A stretch of DNA of 28,016 bases from JBNKLG01 sp050292235 (GTDB taxonomy: Bacteria; Pseudomonadota; Gammaproteobacteria; Chromatiales; Chromatiaceae): NCBI GenBank assembly GCA_050292235.1, contig JBNKLG010000029.1, positions 1-28,016 of the forward strand, given 5' to 3'. Shown one piece after another: positions 1 to 7,457 of the stretch (its first letter is position 1; each line of letters starts with the position of its first letter). The position numbers were made by a program, and so were the translations under genes. The notes beneath the pieces were generated by a model. It was not told the origin of the DNA and did no database searches. It was given only the letters and a program-made list of their open reading frames with translations.

Positions 1-261
1 CAGGGTCCAGCCCATGCCGGCCAGTCCAGCACCGCCCTGGCTGTTGTAACTCAGGGTCAGGGCCGGTTCCATCCCCGCTGTGCCCGGCGGCACTTCGATC
101 GGGATGTTGTAGGTGGCTGCACCCTTCTCTGCAGAGAAGGTGCCTGCGATGGAGCCAATGTGGGTGAGGGCCTCGGCCGATAGGCTGCTGACCAGCAACA
201 TGAGGCCCGCAATAACGCGTGGCCGGGACCCCCGGCCCCAACCCAAGGTGTGTTTCCCCAT
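1..261 (-). CDS. SpvB/TcB-like (Rhs-related) secreted protein, N-terminal part, runs off left edge
   Basis: Eighty-seven codons are open from an ATG at 261 to the window edge, so only the N-terminus is seen. Residues 1-30 form a signal peptide: a basic start, a hydrophobic stretch IAGLMLLVSSLS, then a small-residue cut site near AEA. After it come GTFSAEKGAATYNIPIEV, PPGTAGMEPALTLSYNSQG and GMGWTL. These match the opening of the SpvB/TcdB N-terminal domain found in Salmonella SpvB, TcB-type insecticidal toxin subunits and many Rhs/YD-repeat proteins. An AAGGA ribosome site lies 9 bases before the ATG. In such proteins this domain usually begins a large beta-propeller/Rhs shell that may carry a C-terminal toxin; whether that holds here lies outside the window. 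The family call is strong; function is inference. Confidence 0.85.
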   Translation of the reverse strand, partial: MGKHTLGWGRGSRPRVIAGLMLLVSSLSAEALTHIGSIAGTFSAEKGAATYNIPIEVPPGTAGMEPALTLSYNSQGGAGLAGMGWTL

Positions 262-297
262 GGAAATAGATCCTTAAAATTTAAATCGATTTAGTCT

Positions 298-411
298 TTA
301 TTGTTCTGATAAACGCCCAAGCCGGGCCTCTAAGGCGTTGATCTGCTCCCGGCTGGTCTGGGTGCGATCACTCAGGATCCGTTCAGATGGTTCGATGCCT
401 GCGCTGGTAAT
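298..411 (-). pseudogene. orphan C-terminal fragment of an unknown protein
   Basis: A minus-strand frame ending in TAA at 298-300 encodes 38 residues with a helical, coiled-coil look, finishing REQINALEARLGRLSEQ. It is closed upstream by an in-frame TAA at 412-414 and has no start codon, so it cannot be a gene by itself. It ends 36 bases before the start of the SpvB-like gene, the spacing expected for the 3' end of an upstream operon partner. I read it as the surviving tail of a gene cut off by the change that brought in the AT-rich segment. The parent family is not recognisable. Confidence 0.3.
381..389. repeat. 9-bp direct repeat GTTCAGATG, left copy
   Basis: GTTCAGATG occurs here and again at 1949-1957 in the same orientation. 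The two copies bracket the foreign-looking acyltransferase segment. This could be a target-site duplication from an insertion, but no terminal inverted repeats were seen just inside the copies and no transposase lies between them, so chance is a real alternative. Confidence 0.35.
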
Positions 412-784
412 TTAATGCCAACAGTTAAAAAATACAAATCCGCCAAACCATCCTTACCCCAACCCCAACACATCCTACATGTCATACAGTCCCTGATTAC
501 GATCCGCCAGGCAGCACGCATGGCGCCACCCGCAAAAGTCATGCGGGGAAGCCTTATGGGCAATCTCCATGTGCAGGGCGGTGTCGGATGGGACGTCTAC
601 CTTGTGACGATGATGGGCCTCGATGGTCTCGCAGCGACAATCCATAAAAATCCCCGCACGGCCCGAGAGGCAGAGCAATCTACGCCAAACAACTGGGCAG
701 GGTGGAGCCGCCTTTTGGCAATATCCGACATCACAAACGATAAATTCGATAGACTTGTTAGGCGTATAAATGGAGCAAAGCTGA
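412..784. other. gene-poor stretch upstream of the acyltransferase
   Basis: No convincing gene was found. A plus-strand ORF at 415-795 (126 codons, overlapping the acyltransferase start by 11 bases) and a minus-strand ORF at 475-858 are open through the same bases. Neither resembles a known family and both have a scrambled composition rich in C, R, H and W on the minus strand. The last 15 bases carry the acyltransferase ribosome site. A GTTAGGC heptamer at 755-761 resembles one half of an integron attC core site, but its partner was not found. Confidence 0.3.
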
Positions 785-1861
785 ATGCAAATTGACAACA
801 TGTCATCTGAAAGACTTAGCACGCTACGTTTTCCTCTGATAATTGGGGTGGTTTTCATTCATGCGTATGGCACAGAAGTCGGACTGTCAAATGGCACTGT
901 TGGGGTAGCAAATACAGGGTATTGGGTCGATTTTTGCCGTGACCTTGTTTCCCAAGGTATCGCTCGCGTGGCTGTGCCTCTATTTTTTCTCATGTCTGGA
1001 TACTTCTTTTTTTTAGAATTTTCCTTTTCTGTAGAAAATTATAGAAAAAAAGTAAAATCTCGACTAAAGACACTTCTTATTCCATTTTTGTTCTGGAATA
1101 TCGCTACTCTCTTTCTGATAGGCCTGGCGCAATACCTGCCTGCAACCCAACCATTCTTTTCTGGAGAAAATGCCCCAATATCTACATTCGATATGTTTGA
1201 CTATGTTAATGCAATATTTGGGATTGACAGTCATCCAATTTCATATCAGTTTTGGTTTATAAGAGATTTAATGGTAATGGTCTTGGTTGCACCTGCGATC
1301 TATCTACTTATTAATAAAGCACCAAAGGTATTTCTCTTGGCGCTATTGTTACTATGGTTGCTAAATGTGTGGCCTATTTATATTCCGTCTGCGGCTGCAT
1401 TTGCATTTTTTTATGCAGGCGCCTACTTTGCACACTCAAATACCAGCTTATTTGCACTCGATCAATTCGGGCCTTCAATTCTATCTACTTACCTGGCCGT
1501 TCTTTTGATTGACACGACAACAAAGAATCATATATTTAATAACTATATACACAACATTGGAATACTCCTCGGAGTTAGCTCAGCATTATATGTTACAAAA
1601 GCAATAGCAGAATCAACTTATTTGAAAAAGTTTTTGTTGTGGGCCAGTGGTTGCAGTTTCTTTGTGTTTGCTGTTCATGAACCACTCCTAACTGTGATAA
1701 GAAAATTAAGTTATAAAGTGCTTCAGCCCAGCAATGACCTAACTGTTCTTTTATTGTATTTTTTTATTCCGGTTTTTGTAATCATCTGCTCTGTACTTCT
1801 GTATATAAGCATGAAATCAATCACACCAAAGTTCTTGAGTGGGATATCAGGTGGAAGATGA
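785..1861 (+). CDS. acyltransferase 3 family integral membrane protein (OafA/WecH-like)
   Basis: The product is 358 residues with about ten hydrophobic helices. The N-terminus has the family pattern of a short polar start, RLSTLRFPLIIGVVFIHA, in which the arginine and the helix-borne histidine correspond to the conserved acyltransferase-3 motif. A FFLMSGYFFF segment follows near residue 68, where the family usually has a SG-F/Y-F motif. Such proteins move acetyl or other acyl groups onto surface polysaccharides or other exported molecules from within the inner membrane. Here the acceptor is unknown and no glycan cluster is nearby. GGAG at 772-775 sits 9 bases before ATG 785, which favours this start over ATG 800. 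The gene is visibly AT-rich, with A/T-ending codons and homopolymer T/A runs, unlike every neighbour, which points to recent horizontal gain. Confidence 0.85.
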   Translation: MQIDNMSSERLSTLRFPLIIGVVFIHAYGTEVGLSNGTVGVANTGYWVDFCRDLVSQGIARVAVPLFFLMSGYFFFLEFSFSVENYRKKVKSRLKTLLIPFLFWNIATLFLIGLAQYLPATQPFFSGENAPISTFDMFDYVNAIFGIDSHPISYQFWFIRDLMVMVLVAPAIYLLINKAPKVFLLALLLLWLLNVWPIYIPSAAAFAFFYAGAYFAHSNTSLFALDQFGPSILSTYLAVLLIDTTTKNHIFNNYIHNIGILLGVSSALYVTKAIAESTYLKKFLLWASGCSFFVFAVHEPLLTVIRKLSYKVLQPSNDLTVLLLYFFIPVFVIICSVLLYISMKSITPKFLSGISGGR

Positions 1862-1862
1862 C

Positions 1863-1907
1863 ACCCAGGCGTCCAATCGGCGCCACGACCGGGCTGGGTA
1901 TTTGTTT
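1863..1907 (+). terminator. possible terminator of the acyltransferase gene
   Basis: ACCCAG (1863-1868) pairs with CTGGGT (1894-1899), with a GGCG/CGCC pairing possible inside the 25-base loop. A short T-rich run ATTTGTTT follows. The loop is long and the T run imperfect, so this is weak. Confidence 0.25.
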
Positions 1908-1948
1908 CAGGGGTGCTTTAAAGGGATTTCAGTTGATAACGAAAACCT

Positions 1949-1957
1949 GTTCAGATG
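1949..1957. repeat. 9-bp direct repeat GTTCAGATG, right copy
   Basis: Second copy of the 9-mer at 381-389. It lies 88 bases after the acyltransferase stop, close to where local composition changes back to the GC-rich background. Confidence 0.35.
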
Positions 1958-2223
1958 AGTTTCTCCCACTGCGTCTGGCAGCAGCCAGGCAACGCTAGTG
2001 GAACAAGTGCGGACTGGCAGAGCCCAGCTCCGGCCTCCGGTCCAGAGGCCTGAATTTCGATCGGCCCGCTTTCAATCGGCCAGCCCAGGCGCCCCTCATC
2101 ACCGGCAGGAAAGACAGCAAACAGCGTTATGAGCAATACCCCCAGGCTGTTGAGCGCGCCAGATCACTCTGAAAAAGGAGGGGGAATCCCGGTTTCCGAT
2201 CCGTGCCAGGAGCCGAAGCCCGA

Positions 2224-3780
2224 TCATCCCACCCGATTATCCGCCACATGATATTTCGGGTCTTCCATTAGATTGACCTCAACCAAATCACCGGCCTTCT
2301 TCAGCAACCCCAGGCAATCGGCGCTCAGGTGTTTGAGATGCAGGGTCTTACCTGCCCGGGCATAGCGATCTGCCAGGGTGTCGATAGCCTCCAGACCGGA
2401 GTGGTCGGCCACCCGGGCATCGTAGAAATCCACCATCACTTCTTGAGGGTCATTTTTTGGATCGAAGAGCTCGTGAAAGGCGTGGATAGAGCCAAAGAAC
2501 AGTGGCCCATGCAGCTCGTAGATTTTGATGCCATGTTCATCGACAAAGGACTTGGCCCCCATCTGTTTGGCATGTTCCCAGGCAAAGACCAGGGCGGAGA
2601 CGATAACGCCCACTACCACAGCAATGGCCAGGTCACTAAAGACCGTGACCACAGCCACTAGAATACCGACAAAGGTATCGGCCAGGGGAATCTTGCCCAG
2701 CAGGCGAAAGCTGGCCCATTCAAAGGTGCCCAGCACCACCATGAACATGATACCCACCAGGGCCGCCACCGGAATCATCTCGATCAGGCTGGCACCGAAA
2801 AGGATAAAGCTGAGCAGAAAGAGCGCGGCGCTGATGCCTGAAAGCCGTCCGCGTCCACCGGAATTGATGTTGATCATGCTCTGGCCGATCATGGCGCAAC
2901 CGCCCATGCCGCCAAAGAGGCCATTGATGCTGTTGGCCACGCCCTGGCCCACGCATTCGCGATTGCCCCGACCACGGGTCTCGGTCAGCTCGTCTATCAG
3001 GGTCAAGGTCAACAGGGACTCGATCAGCCCCACTCCGGCCAGGATAATCGAATAGGGCAGGATGATTTTCAGGGTTTCCAGGTTGAAAGGCACCGCTGGA
3101 ATAGTGAAATGGGGCAGGCTGCCGGCAATGGTTGCTCCAGCATTACCGGTCATGTCTCGCAAGACATCCTGCACGGTGCGGGCGTCCAGATCCAGCAGGA
3201 TCACCAACCCGGTTACACTGAGGATGGCCACCAGAGAGGCCGGCACCGCCACGGTCAGTTTGGGCAGAAAATAGCTGATGGCCATGGTGAGAGCGATGAG
3301 GCCCAGCATGGTCCAGAGCGAAGGCCCCGTCATCCAGACCAGGGCACCGGCCTCGCCCGGCACCTGAAACTGTTTAAGTTGGGCCAGAAAGATGACGATG
3401 GCCAGCCCATTGACGAAGCCCAGCATCACCGGATGCGGCACCAGACGAATAAACTTACCCAGCCGCAGCATGCCCGCCATAATCTGGATCAATCCAGCCA
3501 CAATGACAGACGCAAAGAGATACTGGACCCCATGCTGAGCCACCAGCGCCACCATGACCACAGCCATGGCACCAGTCGCACCGGAGATCATACCCGGACG
3601 GCCACCAACCACGGCGGTAACCAGTCCCATCATGAAAGCGGCGTAAAGCCCCACCAGAGGCTCGACACCAGCGACAAAGGCAAAGGCCACCGCTTCGGGC
3701 ACCAGGGCCAGGGCAACGGTCAATCCAGAAAGTAAGTCATTCTTGACACATTGTTTGCCTGGGCAGGTTAGCTGAAACAT
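2224..3780 (-). CDS. SulP family inorganic anion transporter with C-terminal STAS domain
   Basis: An inner-membrane anion carrier of 518 residues from ATG 3780, with AGGG about 8 bases upstream. An earlier TTG at 3837 would add 19 residues that do not look like the family. The membrane part (roughly residues 15-400) opens with the SulP signature region, including LTVALALVPEAVAFA and a GVEPLVGLYAAF stretch, and later carries GGMGGCAMIGQS. The cytoplasmic C-terminus (about residues 420-518) is a short STAS domain with VDFYDARVADHSGLEAID. SulP proteins carry sulfate, bicarbonate or other anions with Na+ or H+; the sequence alone does not settle the substrate. A diguanylate cyclase gene lies 121 bases upstream on the same strand and may be co-transcribed. 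In an autotroph, bicarbonate would be as plausible as sulfate. Confidence 0.92.
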   Translation of the reverse strand: MFQLTCPGKQCVKNDLLSGLTVALALVPEAVAFAFVAGVEPLVGLYAAFMMGLVTAVVGGRPGMISGATGAMAVVMVALVAQHGVQYLFASVIVAGLIQIMAGMLRLGKFIRLVPHPVMLGFVNGLAIVIFLAQLKQFQVPGEAGALVWMTGPSLWTMLGLIALTMAISYFLPKLTVAVPASLVAILSVTGLVILLDLDARTVQDVLRDMTGNAGATIAGSLPHFTIPAVPFNLETLKIILPYSIILAGVGLIESLLTLTLIDELTETRGRGNRECVGQGVANSINGLFGGMGGCAMIGQSMININSGGRGRLSGISAALFLLSFILFGASLIEMIPVAALVGIMFMVVLGTFEWASFRLLGKIPLADTFVGILVAVVTVFSDLAIAVVVGVIVSALVFAWEHAKQMGAKSFVDEHGIKIYELHGPLFFGSIHAFHELFDPKNDPQEVMVDFYDARVADHSGLEAIDTLADRYARAGKTLHLKHLSADCLGLLKKAGDLVEVNLMEDPKYHVADNRVG

Positions 3781-3876
3781 TCCCACAGCCCTCTTTGCTG
3801 CAAAAAGCGCGGGAGGATAGCACAGAATGCCCTTCAACTCCGCTCAGGAAACAGGCGGCGCACTTGGCCAAGCGAA

Positions 3877-3900
3877 GCCAAAGCCAAAGCCAAAGCCAAA
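3877..3900. repeat. tandem hexanucleotide repeat (GCCAAA)4
   Basis: Four perfect head-to-tail copies of GCCAAA (TTTGGC on the coding strand), preceded by degenerate copies (gccaagcgaa). They lie between the stop of the diguanylate cyclase gene, one base away, and the start of sulP about 97 bases downstream. Such simple repeats change copy number by slippage and could alter the spacing of an untranslated leader. No such effect can be shown from the sequence. Confidence 0.8.
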
Positions 3901-3901
3901 A

Positions 3902-5269
3902 TCAGCTGAGACTGACCACCCGGTTCCGTCCCTCATTTTTGGCCTGTAACAGGGCATCGTCTGCACGCTTGACCAGATTGGTAAAATGATCGCTCTGAAC
4001 CACCAAAGCCACACCAAAGCTGGCAGTCACATGATGGTCTGGAAGCTGCTTCTGGTTTTCGATATCGGTGCGAAGCTTTTCGGCCAACTCCAAAGCCCCG
4101 GCGAGCTCAGTTTCGGGCAAAACCACCATAAACTCTTCTCCGCCCCAACGGCCAACGACATCGGTCTTCCGAATCCCCTCTTTCAACAGCCTCGCAATCA
4201 GGACAAGTACTTTGTCACCCTCTTGGTGTCCACAACGGTCATTGATGCGCTTGAAATGGTCAATATCCAGCATCAAAAGACTGAAGGGGGTGCGATAGCG
4301 CTCAAATCGATCCAGTTGCTCCTGGATCGCTTCATCAATTTTGACGCGGTTGTTCAATCCGGTCAGCGAGTCGGTAATACTGAGCAGCTGCAACCTACGG
4401 TTATATCGAATCAACTCAAAATGGCGGAAAGCGAGGACAAAACCGATAAATATCACCACAGCCAGCCATTTCAACAGAAGACCATAATCCAGCCCTTGCT
4501 CGTATTTCACCGATATCCAGCGATTCATGATCTCCTGCTTTTGCTCGGCGCTAACCGCTTTGGTAGCCTGCTCAAAAATCGCCAGCAAGACCGGATCATC
4601 GTTACGGACACCCACCCCCAGCTCCCAGGTCTCGTCAAACTTTCCCGCGATCTTCAGTTCACCGATGTAGTTCTTCTGGATGGTATAGCCAATCGCTGCC
4701 AGCGAATCCACAAAGCCAAAAAGTTTGCCATTGGCGACCAGATTCAAGCCATCGGTCACCGAGTCCACCTCAACCAGATTAATCTTCGGATATTTCTTCC
4801 TGAGCAACTCGGTATAGGCATAGCCTCTGACGATACCCAAAGGCCGGTCTGTCACTTCGGCAATATTCAAGATAAAAATCTCGTCGATGCGAGTGGCCAT
4901 AGCCAGGGGAATACTGAGATAGGGCTGGGCGAAATTCAGGTATTGGCTGCGATCCGGCGTTTCCATGGCCAAAGAGACGATGTCGCACTTTCTCTTTTTG
5001 GCGTAATCCAGCGTTTGATCCCAACTGTTGGTGGGTACCAGGCGAATCGGCAGGTTGATATAGGCAGAGAACAGCGCCAGATAATCCTTGCTCATGCCGA
5101 TATGCCGACCATTTTCCAGCTTTTCGTAGGGCATCCAGTCGGGGTCGATACAGGCCAGAATTTCCTTTTTACTGGTCAGATAGGCTTTTTGCTCTGCGGT
5201 GAGTGTCGGAGCATATCCCCAAAGGGTAAGGGGCAGCAGGAGTAGGAGCAGTGACAAACAGCCTTTCAT
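3902..5269 (-). CDS. membrane diguanylate cyclase with periplasmic solute-binding (SBP_bac_3) sensor and GGDEF domain
   Basis: The product is 455 residues. Residues 1-19 are a signal peptide with a run of leucines. Residues about 35-255 form a type-3 periplasmic solute-binding fold (ACIDPDWMPYE opening, amino-acid-binding type). A single membrane helix covers about 265-283 (LLKWLAVVIFIGFVLAF). A GGDEF domain fills 295-455: it has LTGLNNR, MLDIDHFKRIND and the catalytic GGEEF at 376-380. RKTD at 367-370, exactly five residues before GGEEF, is an intact inhibitory I-site. It should make cyclic di-GMP in response to a bound small molecule. No EAL domain is present. It is the only signalling enzyme in the window and is followed on the same strand by sulP. 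The start fits the signal peptide; function is confident, ligand unknown. Confidence 0.93.
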   Translation of the reverse strand: MKGCLSLLLLLLPLTLWGYAPTLTAEQKAYLTSKKEILACIDPDWMPYEKLENGRHIGMSKDYLALFSAYINLPIRLVPTNSWDQTLDYAKKRKCDIVSLAMETPDRSQYLNFAQPYLSIPLAMATRIDEIFILNIAEVTDRPLGIVRGYAYTELLRKKYPKINLVEVDSVTDGLNLVANGKLFGFVDSLAAIGYTIQKNYIGELKIAGKFDETWELGVGVRNDDPVLLAIFEQATKAVSAEQKQEIMNRWISVKYEQGLDYGLLLKWLAVVIFIGFVLAFRHFELIRYNRRLQLLSITDSLTGLNNRVKIDEAIQEQLDRFERYRTPFSLLMLDIDHFKRINDRCGHQEGDKVLVLIARLLKEGIRKTDVVGRWGGEEFMVVLPETELAGALELAEKLRTDIENQKQLPDHHVTASFGVALVVQSDHFTNLVKRADDALLQAKNEGRNRVVSLS

Positions 5270-5303
5270 CGAATTGTTGGATCCTGCCCCCTGTAAATAC
5301 CTG

Positions 5304-5326
5304 TAAAGAATAGCGCATCCCTGCGC
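5304..5326 (-). terminator. probable intrinsic terminator after hppA
   Basis: On the minus strand GCGCA-GGGA-TGCGC (5313-5326) forms a short perfect stem 15 bases after the hppA stop, followed by TATTCTTTA. The T tract is broken, so moderate support. Confidence 0.45.
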
Positions 5327-5340
5327 TTTCGGGGATCCCT

Positions 5341-7359
5341 TTAGAGAATAGGCACGATCAAAAGCGCCACGATGTTGATGATTTTGATCAAAGGGTTGAT
5401 GGCAGGACCTGCGGTATCCTTGTAGGGGTCGCCGACAGTATCGCCAGTCACCGCAGCCTTGTGGGCATCGCTGCCCTTGCCGCCGTGATTGCCATCCTCG
5501 ATATATTTCTTGGCATTATCCCAGGCCCCACCACCAGTGGTCATGGAGATGGCCACAAAGAGACCGGTCACGATAGTACCAATCAGCAAGCCACCCAGCG
5601 CCTCTTTACCCAGGAAGAAGCCCACCAGTATCGGTACCAGCACGGGTAGCAGAGAGGGTGCCACCATCTCTTTGATGGCCGCCTGGGTCAGCATGTCCAC
5701 CGCACTGCTGTAGTCCGGCTTTTCACTGTGGTCCATGATGCCGGGCTTTTCGCGGAACTGGCGCCGCACTTCATTGACGATACCGCCCGCAGCACGACCC
5801 ACCGCCTCCATAGCCATGGACCCAAAGAGATAGGGCACCAGACCACCGATCAGCAGGCCGATGAGCACCATGTGATTATCCAGTGAGAAATTCAGTGCGC
5901 CGGTGCCGTTAGGATCCAGGGCATGGGTGAAGTCAGCGAACAACACCAGAGCAGCCAGACCGGCAGAGCCGATGGCATAACCCTTGGTCACCGCCTTGGT
6001 GGTATTGCCAACGGCATCCAGGGGATCGGTGATGTTGCGGATCTTCTCATCCAGCTCGGCCATCTCGGCGATACCACCGGCGTTATCGGTGATGGGGCCG
6101 TAGGCATCCAATGCCACGATGATGCCGGTCATGGAGAGCATAGAGGTGGCCGCAATGGCAATGCCATAGAGGCCCGCCAGATCATAGGCACCCCAGATGG
6201 AGGCACAGACAGCCAGCACCGGCAGAGCAGTGGATTTCATGGAGACCCCCAGACCTGCGATGACATTGGTGCCGTCACCGGTGGTGGAGGCCTCGGCGAT
6301 GTGTCGCACCGGGGAGAACTCGGTGGCGGTGTAATATTCGGTGATCACCACCATGGCCGCTGTCAGCACCAGACCGATGAGGGCGGAACCGTAGAGGGCC
6401 ATGGTGTTATAGCCTGCCACGTCACCCATGAAGAGACTGGTCACTACATAGAAAGCCACGGCAGCAATGCCACCGGCAACGATCAGCCCCTTATAGAGCG
6501 CGGTCATGATCTTGGTATCCCCCTCCTTCGCCTTGACGAAGCGGGAGCCGATGATGGAGGCAATGATGGAGACACCACCCAGTACCAGGGGGTAGATGGC
6601 TGCCGCCATGGGGGCATCCTTCACCAGCAGAGTACCCAACATCATGGTAGCGATGATGGTCACCGCATAGGTCTCGAACAAGTCAGCGGCCATACCGGCA
6701 CAGTCGCCCACGTTATCGCCCACGTTATCGGCAATGACCGCCGGGTTGCGCGGATCATCTTCGGGAATACCCGCCTCCACCTTACCCACGATGTCAGCGC
6801 CCACATCGGCACCCTTGGTAAAGATACCACCACCCAGTCGGGCAAAGATGGAGATAAGGGAGCCGCCAAAGGCCAGGCCGACCAGCGGATGGATGGGGTC
6901 CTTTGCCCCGAACATTTGTAAGAGGGCAAAATAACCCGCCACCCCCAGCAGGCCCAGCCCCACCACCAGCAAGCCGGTGATAGCACCGCCACGGAAGGCC
7001 ACCTGCAGGGCCGCATCCAGCCCTTGGTTGGCTGCCTGGGCAGTGCGCACGTTGGAGCGTACGGAAATGTTCATACCAATATAACCAGCAGCCCCGGACA
7101 TGACCGCACCGATCAGGAAACCAATGGCGGTTGCCACATCCAGCCAGACCCAAAGGGCCAAAAAGAGGATCACGCCCACCATACCGATGGTGGTGTACTG
7201 ACGGTTGAGGTAGGCCTGGGCGCCCTCCTGGATGGCGCCTGCAATCTCTCGCATGCGTTCACTACCATCAGACAAACCATTGATCCATTTCACTGAAACA
7301 AATCCGTATAACAGCGCCGCAATGGCGCAAGCCAGGGCAAAGACTAAACCAGCGGTCAT
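5341..7359 (-). CDS. hppA: K+-independent proton-translocating membrane pyrophosphatase
   Basis: The product is 672 residues with many membrane helices; the enzyme couples PPi hydrolysis to H+ pumping across the inner membrane. The substrate-binding motifs are complete: FTKGADVGADIVGKVE at 180-195 and DDPRNPAVIADNVGDNVGD at 201-219. The segment GNTTKAVTKG (451-460) has Lys455 and Thr458 where K+-dependent enzymes have Ala and Gly/Ala, which places it in the K+-independent class. A strong AGAGGAGA site lies 5 bases before ATG 7359. A terminator separates it from pfp upstream, so it probably has its own promoter, though both belong to PPi metabolism. In autotrophic gammaproteobacterial sulfur oxidisers hppA and pfp are commonly neighbours and are thought to save energy in the Calvin cycle. 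Confidence 0.97.
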   Translation of the reverse strand: MTAGLVFALACAIAALLYGFVSVKWINGLSDGSERMREIAGAIQEGAQAYLNRQYTTIGMVGVILFLALWVWLDVATAIGFLIGAVMSGAAGYIGMNISVRSNVRTAQAANQGLDAALQVAFRGGAITGLLVVGLGLLGVAGYFALLQMFGAKDPIHPLVGLAFGGSLISIFARLGGGIFTKGADVGADIVGKVEAGIPEDDPRNPAVIADNVGDNVGDCAGMAADLFETYAVTIIATMMLGTLLVKDAPMAAAIYPLVLGGVSIIASIIGSRFVKAKEGDTKIMTALYKGLIVAGGIAAVAFYVVTSLFMGDVAGYNTMALYGSALIGLVLTAAMVVITEYYTATEFSPVRHIAEASTTGDGTNVIAGLGVSMKSTALPVLAVCASIWGAYDLAGLYGIAIAATSMLSMTGIIVALDAYGPITDNAGGIAEMAELDEKIRNITDPLDAVGNTTKAVTKGYAIGSAGLAALVLFADFTHALDPNGTGALNFSLDNHMVLIGLLIGGLVPYLFGSMAMEAVGRAAGGIVNEVRRQFREKPGIMDHSEKPDYSSAVDMLTQAAIKEMVAPSLLPVLVPILVGFFLGKEALGGLLIGTIVTGLFVAISMTTGGGAWDNAKKYIEDGNHGGKGSDAHKAAVTGDTVGDPYKDTAGPAINPLIKIINIVALLIVPIL

Positions 7360-7420
7360 GGTGTTCTCCTCTTAGGGTTGCTGTTGTTATTCAGCCGATG
7401 ATCTTGACCAAAACCATCAG

Positions 7421-7448
7421 ACAAAAATAAAGGGGCCATTTGGCCCCT
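7421..7448 (-). terminator. intrinsic terminator after pfp
   Basis: AGGGGCC-ATTT-GGCCCCT (7431-7448) is a perfect 7-bp GC-rich stem starting 9 bases past the pfp stop. On the minus strand it is followed by TTATTTTTGT. This is a textbook Rho-independent terminator and separates pfp from hppA. Confidence 0.88.
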
Positions 7449-7457
7449 CGTATTCGG

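Larger units (their letters stand above)
1862..2223. other. gene-poor stretch between acyltransferase and sulP
   Basis: GC content returns to the local level right after the acyltransferase stop. The only ORF of note is on the minus strand at 1951-2136 (61 codons from a TTG start). It opens with a hydrophobic, signal-like segment (LITLFAVFPAG) and contains three cysteines, but it has no family resemblance, no clear ribosome site, and a stop just upstream. It may be a decayed secreted or lipoprotein gene. A purine-rich aaaaaggaggggg at about 2172-2184 looks like a ribosome site on the plus strand but leads to no start codon. Confidence 0.3.

Noticed and set aside
755..761. GTTAGGC 24 bases before the acyltransferase start, resembling the 3' core of an integron attC site followed by a cassette gene
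   Set aside because: No matching RYYYAAC half-site or attC-like palindrome was found upstream, no attC follows the gene, and no integrase is present. One heptamer is not enough.
415..795. 126-codon plus-strand ORF upstream of the acyltransferase
   Set aside because: No family resemblance, no good ribosome site, and an equally long ORF on the opposite strand over the same bases. It looks like chance openness in decayed DNA.
785..1861. Acyltransferase as part of an O-antigen or capsule cluster
   Set aside because: No glycosyltransferase, flippase, polymerase or sugar-nucleotide gene lies within the window.
1951..2136. Idea that this ORF and the fragment at 298-411 are two halves of one gene split at the 9-bp repeat
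   Set aside because: Joining them at GTTCAGATG puts them in different frames, and the frame matching the tail has a TAG shortly upstream, so the simple split model fails.
3986..5245. 419-codon ORF antisense to the diguanylate cyclase
   Set aside because: It mirrors a real GGDEF gene with clear domain motifs on the other strand. Its product has no recognisable domain; such long shadows are common in GC-rich genes.
5923..6921. 332-codon His/Gly-rich ORF antisense to hppA
   Set aside because: Composition is that of a reversed membrane-protein gene and no domain is visible. hppA is certain on the minus strand.
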